Source: Cacconaster sp045642485 (GTDB lineage Bacteria > Bacteroidota > Bacteroidia > Bacteroidales > UBA932). Taken from it: DNA of 49,576 nucleotides. Position 1 is the stretch's first letter; each line of letters opens with the position of its first letter. Made by a program: the position numbers and the translations under genes. The stretch is from NCBI GenBank assembly GCA_045642485.1, contig JAZUIV010000079.1, positions 1-49,576 of the forward strand, in the 5' to 3' direction. Positions 8,048 through 16,896 of this stretch are shown here, piece after piece. The notes under the pieces are model-generated. The model was not told the DNA's origin. It saw only the letters and a program-made list of their open reading frames with translations, and made no database searches.

Positions 8048-10837
8048 ATGAAAAAAATCACACCAATCCTTCTGCTGGCAGCCGTAGTTTCAGCCTGCAC
8101 GAGCAACTCCACCGTGGTCGATTACGACGGCGGCAAAGTCCGTCTGACGGCAGTTTCAGAGAACATCATCCGTGTGGAAGCAGTTCCTTCCGGAGCCGGA
8201 TTCTCTACCGCAGAGTCACTTTCAGTGGTAAAGCAGGACAACGGAGTGAAACTTAACGTCAGTAAAGGAAAGGGTGAAATTGTGGCCCGCACGGAAAATG
8301 TCACCGCAAAGGTGAACACCGCAACCGGACAGGTCAGTTTCTTCGACCGGGAAGGCAATCCGGTGGTCAGCGAGGACCGCAGGGAGTTCTCCCCCATCGA
8401 GGTCGAAGGCACGAAGGGATGGACTGTGCGCCAGATCTTCAATTCAGATGATGACGAAGGGTTCTACGGACTGGGGCAGCATCAGGCCGACGAGTGGAAT
8501 TACAAGGGCCGTAACGAGGAACTCTACCAATACAACACAAAAATCAGCATCCCGTTCGTCGTATCTTCCAAAAAGTACGGCATCCTGTGGGAAAGCACAA
8601 GTTTCTGCCGCTGGGGAGATTCACGTGACTATATGCAGCTTGACGAAGTTTTCAAACTGTATGACAAGGATGGCAAGGCCGGTGCTCTGACAGGAAGTTA
8701 TTATCCCGCAAAGGGAGAGACGCTGGTCCGCAGGGAGAAAGCCATCAATCAGGAATTTCTTCGCACCCCGCAGTGCGACGTGGTGAAGAACTCTCCCGAA
8801 GGGTTCGACTTCAACGGTTCCCACGTGGTGTTCGAGGGAACTTTGGAGCCGGCTGAAAGCGGCTTATACCACTTCTATATGTATTATGCCGGCTACACCC
8901 GAGTCTTCGTGAACGGAAAGATGGTTATGCCTGAACTTTGGAGGACTGCCTGGAACCCCAACGGCAGAAAATTCGAATACGAACTTGAATCAGGCCGGAA
9001 GGCTGACCTGAGAATCGAATGGGAGCCCGACGGAGGCGTAAGCTACTGCGCGCTGAAGGTTCTCCCGCCGGTGGATGCAAAGGAGCAGGGCAAAATGGCC
9101 TGGTGGGGCGAGATGCAGGATGAAATCGACTATTATTACATAGCGGCTGAAAATGTTGACGGAGTCATTTCCGGCTACAGGACACTTACAGGAAAAGCCC
9201 CGATTCTTCCCAAATGGACTCTTGGCTACTGGCAGAGCCGCGAACGCTACACCAGCCAGGAGCAGATTCTCTCCGTGATGAAGAAATTCCGCGAAAAGAA
9301 CATTCCCATCGACAATATCGTGCAGGACTGGCAATACTGGAAGCCGGACCAGTGGGGCAGCCACGAATTCGACGAGGCCCGCTTCCCCGACCCCAAGGGT
9401 ATGGTGGACAGCATACACGCGCTTAACGGCCGGTATATGATAAGTGTCTGGCCCAAGTTCTACGAAGGTACGCAGCACTTCAAGGAGCTTGATGACAACG
9501 GCTGGATATACAGGACTGCAATCGACGAGAAAGTAGTCGATTGGCTCGGCTACAGCCAGTCATTCTATGACGCCTACAGTGCCGACGCCCGCAAACTCTT
9601 CTGGCAGCAGATGTACGAGCACCTCTTCCCCATCGGAGTCGATTCCTGGTGGATGGATGCGAGCGAGCCCAACATCCACGACTGCACCGATATGGAATAC
9701 CGCAAGAAGATGGCGGGGCCCACTGCGATGGGGCCTGCGGCCAAATATTTCAACGCCTACGCACTGCTCAACGCAGAGGCCATTTACAACGGCCAGCGTT
9801 CCGTGGATCCCGACAGACGCGTATTCCTTCTCACCCGAAACGGCTATACCGGACTGCAGAGATATTCCACAGCCTCCTGGAGCGGGGATATCAGCACCAC
9901 TTGGCTGGATATGAAGGCACAGATAAGCGCCGGGCTCAACTACTGCATCAGCGGACTCCCCTTCTGGGGTCAGGACATAGGAGGTTTCACCTCCGAGTTC
10001 CGCTTCCAGAAAGCGCAGGAACTTTATGACAGGACCGGCATAGTGAACGAGGACCTGAAAGAGTGGAGAGAACTTAACACAAGATGGCATCAGTGGGGCG
10101 TGTTCTGTCCGCTTTACCGCGCACACGGGCAATATCCCCTCCGTGAGCCCTGGAATATCGCACCGGAAGGGAGCGAGACCTACAACGCGATTCTTGCCGT
10201 GGACAGAATGCGTTACCGCCTGATGCCCTACATCTACACTCTTGCTTCTAGAGTCCATTTCGAGGACTACACTATGATGCGTCCCCTGGTGATGGATTTC
10301 ACGGACGACCCGGTTGCCCGGGAGATTTCAGACCAGTTCCTCTTCGGCGACGCGATTATGGTCTGCCCCGTATATGAATATGGTGCAAGAAGCCGCGAGG
10401 TCTATCTTCCCGACTGCGGATGGTATGACCTGAATGACTTCAGTTTCATCAAGGGAGGTTCCCGCTTCACCGCGCAGGCCCCCTATGATAGGATTCCCCT
10501 CTATGCAAGGGCCGGGCAGATTGTGGTGACCGGAGATGAAATACAAAGCACGGCTGAGGTCCAGAAGAATCTTACCGTCAACATTTTCGCGGGTGCGGAT
10601 GCGACATTCGGCCTCTACGAGGATGACGGCCTTACCTATGACTATGAAAAGGGTGAATACGCCACCGTATCCTTCATTTGGGACAATCAAAACAGATGCC
10701 TGAAGATTTCCGACCTCAGCGGGGATTCTACGGCGATGCCTTCGGAAAGAACTTTCAATGTCAGACTCTTCACTCCCGAAGGTGTGGTCACATCATCCGT
10801 GCAGTACAGAGGGAAAACTGTTGAAATCTCACTTTAA
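8048..10837 (+). CDS. GH31 alpha-xylosidase with inserted PA14 domain, lipoprotein
   Basis: The 929-residue lipoprotein (MKKITPILLLAAVVSAC) should release alpha-1,6-xylose from xyloglucan oligosaccharides. After a beta-sandwich N-terminal domain, a PA14 domain lies at about residues 230-350 (HVVFEGTLEPAESGLYHFYM ... VFVNGKMV). The GH31 barrel follows, with nucleophile D537 in WWMDASEPN and acid/base D614 in SWSGDISTTW. The insertion of PA14 before the barrel is the layout of the Bacteroides ovatus xyloglucan-locus GH31 alpha-xylosidase, which is why that specificity is preferred over alpha-glucosidase. The ATG at 8048 is chosen because it begins a proper lipoprotein signal. An AraC regulator follows 21 bp downstream. 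Confidence 0.88.
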   Translation: MKKITPILLLAAVVSACTSNSTVVDYDGGKVRLTAVSENIIRVEAVPSGAGFSTAESLSVVKQDNGVKLNVSKGKGEIVARTENVTAKVNTATGQVSFFDREGNPVVSEDRREFSPIEVEGTKGWTVRQIFNSDDDEGFYGLGQHQADEWNYKGRNEELYQYNTKISIPFVVSSKKYGILWESTSFCRWGDSRDYMQLDEVFKLYDKDGKAGALTGSYYPAKGETLVRREKAINQEFLRTPQCDVVKNSPEGFDFNGSHVVFEGTLEPAESGLYHFYMYYAGYTRVFVNGKMVMPELWRTAWNPNGRKFEYELESGRKADLRIEWEPDGGVSYCALKVLPPVDAKEQGKMAWWGEMQDEIDYYYIAAENVDGVISGYRTLTGKAPILPKWTLGYWQSRERYTSQEQILSVMKKFREKNIPIDNIVQDWQYWKPDQWGSHEFDEARFPDPKGMVDSIHALNGRYMISVWPKFYEGTQHFKELDDNGWIYRTAIDEKVVDWLGYSQSFYDAYSADARKLFWQQMYEHLFPIGVDSWWMDASEPNIHDCTDMEYRKKMAGPTAMGPAAKYFNAYALLNAEAIYNGQRSVDPDRRVFLLTRNGYTGLQRYSTASWSGDISTTWLDMKAQISAGLNYCISGLPFWGQDIGGFTSEFRFQKAQELYDRTGIVNEDLKEWRELNTRWHQWGVFCPLYRAHGQYPLREPWNIAPEGSETYNAILAVDRMRYRLMPYIYTLASRVHFEDYTMMRPLVMDFTDDPVAREISDQFLFGDAIMVCPVYEYGARSREVYLPDCGWYDLNDFSFIKGGSRFTAQAPYDRIPLYARAGQIVVTGDEIQSTAEVQKNLTVNIFAGADATFGLYEDDGLTYDYEKGEYATVSFIWDNQNRCLKISDLSGDSTAMPSERTFNVRLFTPEGVVTSSVQYRGKTVEISL

Positions 10838-10858
10838 CAATAACTCTCAACTAACGAT

Positions 10859-11734
10859 ATGGAAGATATCCTGTACGAAATACCGCCTCTGTCACCGAGC
10901 GACTGCTTCTACATCGTGGACCGAAGGAAAAGCGAGTTCAACTACCCCATCCACTGCCATAAAGAGCTCGAAATCAACTTTGTGCAGGGAGCTGCCGGCG
11001 CACAGAGAATTGTCGGTGACAGCATAGAGACAATCGGTGACGTGGACCTGGCGATGATAGGTTCGGAAGATCTGGAGCACGTCTGGAACCAGGGCCTGTG
11101 CACGAACAGGGATATCCGGGAAATAACGATCCAGTTCGACAAGTCGATGCTGCCGGAAGAACTTCTTTCCAAGAACCAGTTCGCCTCCATCAACGCAATG
11201 CTGAAGAAAGCGCGCAACGGGATTTCATTCCCGTCGGAAGCCATAATGAAATCCTACATCTATCTGGACAGGCTGGCCGAATCCCAAAACAGTTTCGAGC
11301 AGCTGATGATGATGCTCAATCTGCTTTACACTCTTTCTCAATTTGAATGCAAGATACTTGCAAGCAGCACGTTCGCAAGAGTCAAGAAAGACAGCGAGAG
11401 CCGCAGGATACAAAAGGTCAAGGATTACGTGACTGAGAACTGCGCCCGTTCGCTCACTCTTGAGGAAATAGCCGGAATCGTGGGAATGAGTCCCAGTTCA
11501 TTCAGCCGTTTCTTCAAGAACAAGACGGGCAAGACCCTGACAGCCTACATTCTGGACATTCGCCTTGGCACCGCAGCAAGGCAGCTGGTGAACACGACGA
11601 GCACCATTTCAGAGATATGTTACGCATCCGGATTCAACAATCTCTCCAACTTCAACCGTCTCTTCAAAAAAAGCAAGGGGATAACCCCAAAGGAATTCAG
11701 ACAGTTATACAAGAAGCACAGCGTGATTGTCTGA
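10859..11734 (+). CDS. AraC-family transcriptional regulator
   Basis: The 291-residue cytoplasmic regulator has an N-terminal cupin-type sensor region (YPIHCHKELEINFVQGAAG, about residues 28-80). Its C-terminal double helix-turn-helix spans about residues 185-288 and contains LTLEEIAGIVGMSPSSFSRF and ISEICYASGFNNLSNFNRLF. Its place between the glycosidases and susC suggests it controls this locus in response to a cytoplasmic sugar or oligosaccharide. Many Bacteroides xyloglucan loci instead use a membrane hybrid two-component sensor, so the inducer is probably sensed after uptake. It is probably co-transcribed with GH31. The target site may be at or near the susC promoter. Confidence 0.88.
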   Translation: MEDILYEIPPLSPSDCFYIVDRRKSEFNYPIHCHKELEINFVQGAAGAQRIVGDSIETIGDVDLAMIGSEDLEHVWNQGLCTNRDIREITIQFDKSMLPEELLSKNQFASINAMLKKARNGISFPSEAIMKSYIYLDRLAESQNSFEQLMMMLNLLYTLSQFECKILASSTFARVKKDSESRRIQKVKDYVTENCARSLTLEEIAGIVGMSPSSFSRFFKNKTGKTLTAYILDIRLGTAARQLVNTTSTISEICYASGFNNLSNFNRLFKKSKGITPKEFRQLYKKHSVIV

Positions 11735-11780
11735 AAATGCAAAAACATACGCATTATTGACAAAATAGTATTTTTTTGAT

Positions 11781-11812
11781 TCTGTAATAAACCCTACCTT
11801 GTGTTAGATTTG
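11781..11812 (+). promoter_or_regulatory. Promoter of susC
   Basis: TCTG (11781-11784), 20 nt, then TAGATTTG (11805-11812) fits the Bacteroidetes TTTG-N19-21-TAnnTTTG consensus with one mismatch in the -33 box. The start point would be near 11819, leaving a leader of about 73 nt before the susC ATG at 11893. Confidence 0.6.
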
Positions 11813-11831
11813 ACGCGGGCTGTATCCGCGT
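11813..11831. promoter_or_regulatory. Inverted repeat at the susC transcription start
   Basis: ACGCGG-N7-CCGCGT is a perfect 6-bp inverted repeat beginning one base after the -7 box and spanning the predicted start site. It could be an operator or form the first hairpin of the mRNA. AraC proteins usually bind direct repeats, so it need not be the site of the upstream regulator. Confidence 0.4.
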
Positions 11832-11892
11832 TGAACAAATTGATAGAAAAACCATATTTTCACCACTATTTATTAACCAAAAACCCATTTTC

Positions 11893-14800
11893 ATGAAAAG
11901 TAAACTATTTGCTTCTCTGATGGTTCTGTGTTTATGGTGCGGAGTCGCCTTCGCGCAGAACAAGGTTTCGGGTGTCGTAAAGGACAACATCGGAGCCGCA
12001 ATCGGAGTGAGTGTGCTCGAAGTGGGCACCTCTAATGGAACTGTAACAGACGAGAACGGAGAGTTCACCCTGACTGTAAAGCCGGGCGCTTCCCTCACTT
12101 TCTCATCAGTCGGTTACAAAACAGTGACTGTCGCTGTCGGCAAACAGAGCCGCATCGAAGTCCTTCTGGAAGAAGACAACCTTTTCCTCGATGAGGTCGT
12201 GGTTGTCGGTTACGGTGTACAGAAGAAAAAACTGGTCACCGGGTCAACAGTTCAGGTAAAGGGTGAGGAACTCGCAAAACTGAACACAACCAGCGCCCTT
12301 GGCGCAATGCAGTCATCCACTCCCGGTATGCAGATCATCTCCTCATCAGGTCAGCCCGGTGAAGGTTACAAGGTCACCATCCGTGGTATGGGTACCACCG
12401 GTTCATTTGCACCTCTATATGTAATAGACGGTGTGGCCGGAGGTGACATCAACGCACTCAACCCTTCAGACATCGAGAGCATCGACGTATTGAAGGATGC
12501 GGCATCCTGCGCAATCTACGGTGCACGTGGTGCAAACGGTGTTGTCCTCGTTACCACAAAGCAGGGAAAAGAAGGCAAGATTTCAGTTAGCTACGACGGA
12601 TTCTACGGAGTCCAGAACGTGGCCAGAATGCCTCAGCTTCTCAATGCCAAGCAGTATATGGACATTCAGGACCAGGTCGAGTTCAATATGGGCCGTACAC
12701 CCGTGGATTGGGCCGGAATACTGAATCCTGACCTTTACAATTCAATTATGTCCGGTTCTTTCCAGGGAACCGACTGGCTTGACGCTATCCGCAACGAGAA
12801 CGCGCCTACCACCAACCACGCAGTCAACGTCACCGGTGGTAACGACGTTTCCAAATTCGCGATGGGTGTCTCCTACACAGGACAGGAAGGTATCTTCGGA
12901 AAGCCCGTAGCATCCAACTACAAACGTCTCACCGCCCGTATAAACAGCGATCACGTGCTCTGGAGAAAGAATGGTCTTGACATCATCACTTTCGGTGAAA
13001 ACATCACCTTCTCAACCAGCAAGAAGAGCGGTATCGGTATCGGAAACCACTATTGGAACGATGTTTACAGTATGTTGTCCGCAAGCCCTCTCGTTCCCCT
13101 CATGGATCCCACAGGCCAGAGCGAAAGCGGTTACACCGAATACGATTGGCTGAGCAACAGCGGCATTTGGCAGAAGGATCCCTATACCAGCAACCCTGTC
13201 GCCAATATGTACTACAGTTCACGCGGCAACAACGAGAACCACGGATATGCTCTCAATATGTCAGCGAACCTGAAAGTCCAGCCCATCAAGAACCTCATCT
13301 GGAAGAGCCAGTTCAACTACGGTATGAGTGCAAACACCTACCGTCAGTATCAGAAGATCTACAAGCTCACCAACTATGCGTTCTCTGACTCTGACAGCGC
13401 AAATCAGAGCGCAAGTGCAGGCTGGAACTGGTCCTGGGAGAACACCGTGAACTACAAGTTCAACGTCAGTGACCACAACTTCGATGTACTTGTAGGTAAC
13501 ACACTTCAGGCAAACGGCTTCGGCGAGAGCGTAGGCGCGACCAACAGCAATGGTCTCTGGCCCAACGACTGGGCTCATGCATACGTGAGCAATATGTCCG
13601 GCGACCCTTCAACCTCTGACGTGACCGGTTCAACCTGGGGCGACAGCGGTCTGGTCTCTTTCTTCGGCCGTATCAATTACGACTACGCCGAGAAATACCT
13701 GCTCTCCTTCATCATCCGTCGTGACGGTTCGTCCAACTTCATGAGGGGCAACCGCTGGGGTACATTCCCTTCAGTATCCGCAGGTTGGGTGCTGACCAAC
13801 GAGCCCTGGATGGAAGGTGCGCGCGGCGTCCTTGATTTCTTCAAGATCCGTGCAAGCTGGGGACAGAACGGTAACTGCAACGTTGACAACTTCCAGTATC
13901 TTTCAACGGTATCTGTAGGTGCGGCCGACGGTGGTTATTCCTTCTACACAGGTCCCACTTCAACAACTTCAGGAACAGGAGCCTACGCAGACAAGCTCGC
14001 CAACCCCGACATCACCTGGGAGACATCCCAGCAGATTGACGTGGGCTTCGACGCACGCTTCGCCAACAACAGGCTCAACGTTGTGTTCGACTGGTACCGC
14101 AAGGACACCAAGAACTGGCTCGTCAACGCTCCCGTTCTCGGTCACTACGGACTCAACGCCCCCTTCATCAACGGAGGTGACGTCCGCAACCAGGGTGTCG
14201 AGCTTGCAATCGGTTGGAACGATGCAGTCAGCAAGGACTTCTCCTACAACATCAACGTGAACGGAGCCTACAACAGGAACGAGGTTACCCGTATCGCGAA
14301 CGATGAAGGCATCATCCACGGCCAGACAAACGTAGTTCAGGGAATCGCCGAAATCTACCGTGCTCAGGTAGGCTATCCTATCGGCTACTTCTGGACATAC
14401 AAGACTGACGGAATCTTCCAGAATCAGGAGGAAATAAACAACTGGGTTTCATCAGGCAAACCCACGATGAGAGGGACTGCCGTTCCCGGCGACCTCAAGT
14501 TCGTCGATCTCAATGGCGACGGTATCCTCGATGACAGGGACAAGACAATGACCGGTGATCCGAACCCCGATTTCACTATGGGTCTCAACCTTTCATTCTA
14601 CCTCTATGGCTTCGACTTTGCAGTCAGCGGTTACGGTCAGTTCGGCCAGCAGGTGTTCCGCGCATACCGCCGTTATTCCGACAGCCAGTGGAACAACTAT
14701 ACTACAGAGGTTTACAACTACTGGCACGGTGAAGGAACTTCCAACAAGTATCCCCGCCTGACAGCAGGTACCGACCTGAACTTCATGAACAACTCCGACA

Positions 14801-15060
14801 TCTTCATCGAGAATGCGGACTTCTTCAGAATCCAGTCAATCACTCTCGGCTACGACTTCAAGCGCGCCTGGAAGAAAGCTCCTTTCCAGCAGTGCAGACT
14901 CTATGTCCAGACACAGAATCCCTTCACCATCACCAAGTACAAGGGTCTTGACCCTGAAGTCGGTTCAGACGGCAGCTTCGATTCCTGGGCAAAGGGACTT
15001 GACCTCGGCTACTACCCTCAGGCAAGATCAATCCTTGTCGGACTTAACCTTAAATTTTAA
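11893..15060 (+). CDS. susC: SusC-like TonB-dependent outer membrane transporter
   Basis: The 1055-residue outer membrane channel imports oligosaccharides with TonB energy. It starts with an SPI signal (MKSKLFASLMVLCLWCGVAFAQ), then a carboxypeptidase-D-like Ig fold (VSGVVKDNIGAAIGVSV, about 25-100). The plug domain follows with DEVVVVGYGVQKKK and ANGVVLVTTKQGK, then the 22-strand barrel ending ILVGLNLKF with a terminal Phe. No STN signalling domain is present, consistent with regulation by the AraC protein rather than an anti-sigma relay. susD begins 13 bp after the stop. The block contains 5 of the 18 CATG sites found in the whole window, unlike its neighbours. Confidence 0.95.
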   Translation: MKSKLFASLMVLCLWCGVAFAQNKVSGVVKDNIGAAIGVSVLEVGTSNGTVTDENGEFTLTVKPGASLTFSSVGYKTVTVAVGKQSRIEVLLEEDNLFLDEVVVVGYGVQKKKLVTGSTVQVKGEELAKLNTTSALGAMQSSTPGMQIISSSGQPGEGYKVTIRGMGTTGSFAPLYVIDGVAGGDINALNPSDIESIDVLKDAASCAIYGARGANGVVLVTTKQGKEGKISVSYDGFYGVQNVARMPQLLNAKQYMDIQDQVEFNMGRTPVDWAGILNPDLYNSIMSGSFQGTDWLDAIRNENAPTTNHAVNVTGGNDVSKFAMGVSYTGQEGIFGKPVASNYKRLTARINSDHVLWRKNGLDIITFGENITFSTSKKSGIGIGNHYWNDVYSMLSASPLVPLMDPTGQSESGYTEYDWLSNSGIWQKDPYTSNPVANMYYSSRGNNENHGYALNMSANLKVQPIKNLIWKSQFNYGMSANTYRQYQKIYKLTNYAFSDSDSANQSASAGWNWSWENTVNYKFNVSDHNFDVLVGNTLQANGFGESVGATNSNGLWPNDWAHAYVSNMSGDPSTSDVTGSTWGDSGLVSFFGRINYDYAEKYLLSFIIRRDGSSNFMRGNRWGTFPSVSAGWVLTNEPWMEGARGVLDFFKIRASWGQNGNCNVDNFQYLSTVSVGAADGGYSFYTGPTSTTSGTGAYADKLANPDITWETSQQIDVGFDARFANNRLNVVFDWYRKDTKNWLVNAPVLGHYGLNAPFINGGDVRNQGVELAIGWNDAVSKDFSYNINVNGAYNRNEVTRIANDEGIIHGQTNVVQGIAEIYRAQVGYPIGYFWTYKTDGIFQNQEEINNWVSSGKPTMRGTAVPGDLKFVDLNGDGILDDRDKTMTGDPNPDFTMGLNLSFYLYGFDFAVSGYGQFGQQVFRAYRRYSDSQWNNYTTEVYNYWHGEGTSNKYPRLTAGTDLNFMNNSDIFIENADFFRIQSITLGYDFKRAWKKAPFQQCRLYVQTQNPFTITKYKGLDPEVGSDGSFDSWAKGLDLGYYPQARSILVGLNLKF

Positions 15061-15073
15061 TTAGATGACTGAT

Positions 15074-16867
15074 ATGAAAAAGATATTGAGTATTGCAGCA
15101 GTAGCTGCTATGACGCTCTCACTCGTTTCCTGTGAGAAGTTCCTTGATAGCAAGAACTATTGGTCAAAAGACAGCAGCAACTTCCCTGTTAACGAGACCG
15201 ATGCTGACCAGATGATTGCAGGTATTTATAACAATATGAATATCGTCATCGGCAACAGCCCTCTCTTCGCCCATCATATGTGGTCTGAAGCGGCGTCCGA
15301 CAACTGCCTCGGCGGTGGTGGAGCCAATGACCAGGCAGCTCAGGCGGAGGACCTTATGATGAACTTCGGTTCAAGTATGTATGACGGTTTCTATACCACC
15401 CGCTACAAAGGTATCGCTCGCGCCAATGCCGCCATCGAAGCACTGCCCAACCTTGCCGCCAATATGAGTGCCGACAAGGTGAACCAGTATCTGGGCGAGG
15501 CTTTTTTCCTCCGCGCCTGGTACTACTACGAACTGGCTTCAATGTTCGGAAACATCCCATGCCCGATTACCACTACAGCTGACCCCACACTTCCTCAGAT
15601 TTCCGGTGAAGCTCTCTGGGGCCAGATTATCGAGGACTGCAAGATTGCAGCTGACCTAATGCCCGCAAGAAAGGCTACAGGCGACGGACACGTTGACAAA
15701 TATGCAGCAGAGGCTCTTCTCGGTCGCGCATTCCTCTTCGCAACCGGTTTTTATGGTCTGACTGACATCACCCTTCCTGCCTACGAGAACGAGGCCATCG
15801 GTGTAAGCATCGCTGAAGGAACCAAAATCACCAAAGCCGAGGTCGGCAAATACATCAGCGACTGCGTCAGCAGTTCAGGATACACACTCGTGGATGACCC
15901 TCACAATCTTTGGGCATATTCCAACAGATGCTCAGTCGAGGATGAGAAATCCCCTTGGAAAGGTAAAGGTTACAAATGGGCTGAAGACGACGGTGCCGTC
16001 AATCCCGAGGCGATGTTCGTAATCAAGTTCAACACCCAGCCTTCCTGGAGCACGACCATCGGTTATTCAAACCAGACAGCCCTCTACTGGGGCGTTCGCG
16101 GCCAGAGTCTTGACAACGGCGAGTGTTTCCCCTTCGGTACAGGTTGGGGTATGTGCCCCGTAAACCCGTCGCTTGTCGATGACTGGAAAGCCACCGAACC
16201 CGGTGACAAGCGTCTTGACGCTTCTATCATCTCGGTCGACAAATGGCCTTCATACAAGTATGGCGGAGACTCCAACATTCAGGAATCCGGATACTATCAG
16301 ACCAAGATAATGCCTGTCCTGGCCTGGAGTGAGGAGAACGGCAAATATATGAAGTCCTTCACGAACGTAATGTTCCCCGGACTAACCTGGTCCAGCGGAA
16401 ATGAGGACAACTTCCAGCTCAACAGCGTGAACGATATGGTTCTTATCCGCTTCGCCGAAGTTCTGCTGATGGATGCCGAAATCAACGGAAGTCAGGCTTC
16501 ATTCGACAGGGTCCGTGCACGCGCAGGACTTGGAAGCAAGACAGCATCTGAAGACAACATACGCAACGAACGTCGTTGGGAGTTTGCTTTCGAAGGTGTC
16601 CGTTTCAATGACCTCCGCCGCTACGGCGAGGCATACGCAACCGCAGCCCTCGACAAACAGCAGGGTGTACATTGCTACAACAGCGGTGTCGAAGGAATCA
16701 ACGACGCAGCCAAGTACAACGGAGGCTACGGCAACCGTTACAAGGCTACCAAGGGATTCGTAAGAATTCCTGAAGCCCAGATTTCACTTTCTGCAGGTGC
16801 AGGTGAGGAATACACCTTCGTCCAGAATGAAGGATGGGGCGCAGGAACAGACTTCGCAGGTTGGTAG
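15074..16867 (+). CDS. susD: SusD/RagB-family outer membrane glycan-binding lipoprotein
   Basis: The 597-residue surface lipoprotein forms the lid over SusC and binds the glycan. The signal is MKKILSIAAVAAMTLSLVSC; an in-frame ATG 9 nt upstream (15065) is also possible. The N-terminal TPR-type helices (AWYYYELASMFGNIPC; KYAAEALLGRAFLF) and the C-terminal RNERRWEFAFEGVRFNDLRR motif are classic for RagB/SusD. The C-terminus gives RIPEAQISL, as in most members. It lies 13 bp after susC and 29 bp before the third gene of the binding complex. Confidence 0.93.
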   Translation: MKKILSIAAVAAMTLSLVSCEKFLDSKNYWSKDSSNFPVNETDADQMIAGIYNNMNIVIGNSPLFAHHMWSEAASDNCLGGGGANDQAAQAEDLMMNFGSSMYDGFYTTRYKGIARANAAIEALPNLAANMSADKVNQYLGEAFFLRAWYYYELASMFGNIPCPITTTADPTLPQISGEALWGQIIEDCKIAADLMPARKATGDGHVDKYAAEALLGRAFLFATGFYGLTDITLPAYENEAIGVSIAEGTKITKAEVGKYISDCVSSSGYTLVDDPHNLWAYSNRCSVEDEKSPWKGKGYKWAEDDGAVNPEAMFVIKFNTQPSWSTTIGYSNQTALYWGVRGQSLDNGECFPFGTGWGMCPVNPSLVDDWKATEPGDKRLDASIISVDKWPSYKYGGDSNIQESGYYQTKIMPVLAWSEENGKYMKSFTNVMFPGLTWSSGNEDNFQLNSVNDMVLIRFAEVLLMDAEINGSQASFDRVRARAGLGSKTASEDNIRNERRWEFAFEGVRFNDLRRYGEAYATAALDKQQGVHCYNSGVEGINDAAKYNGGYGNRYKATKGFVRIPEAQISLSAGAGEEYTFVQNEGWGAGTDFAGW

Positions 16868-16896
16868 CAGTTTGAACTTAAATAATCCATAGAATT

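Noticed and set aside
9560..10258. Minus-strand open frame of 232 codons inside GH31
   Set aside because: Lies over the GH31 catalytic barrel and has no start signals or domain.
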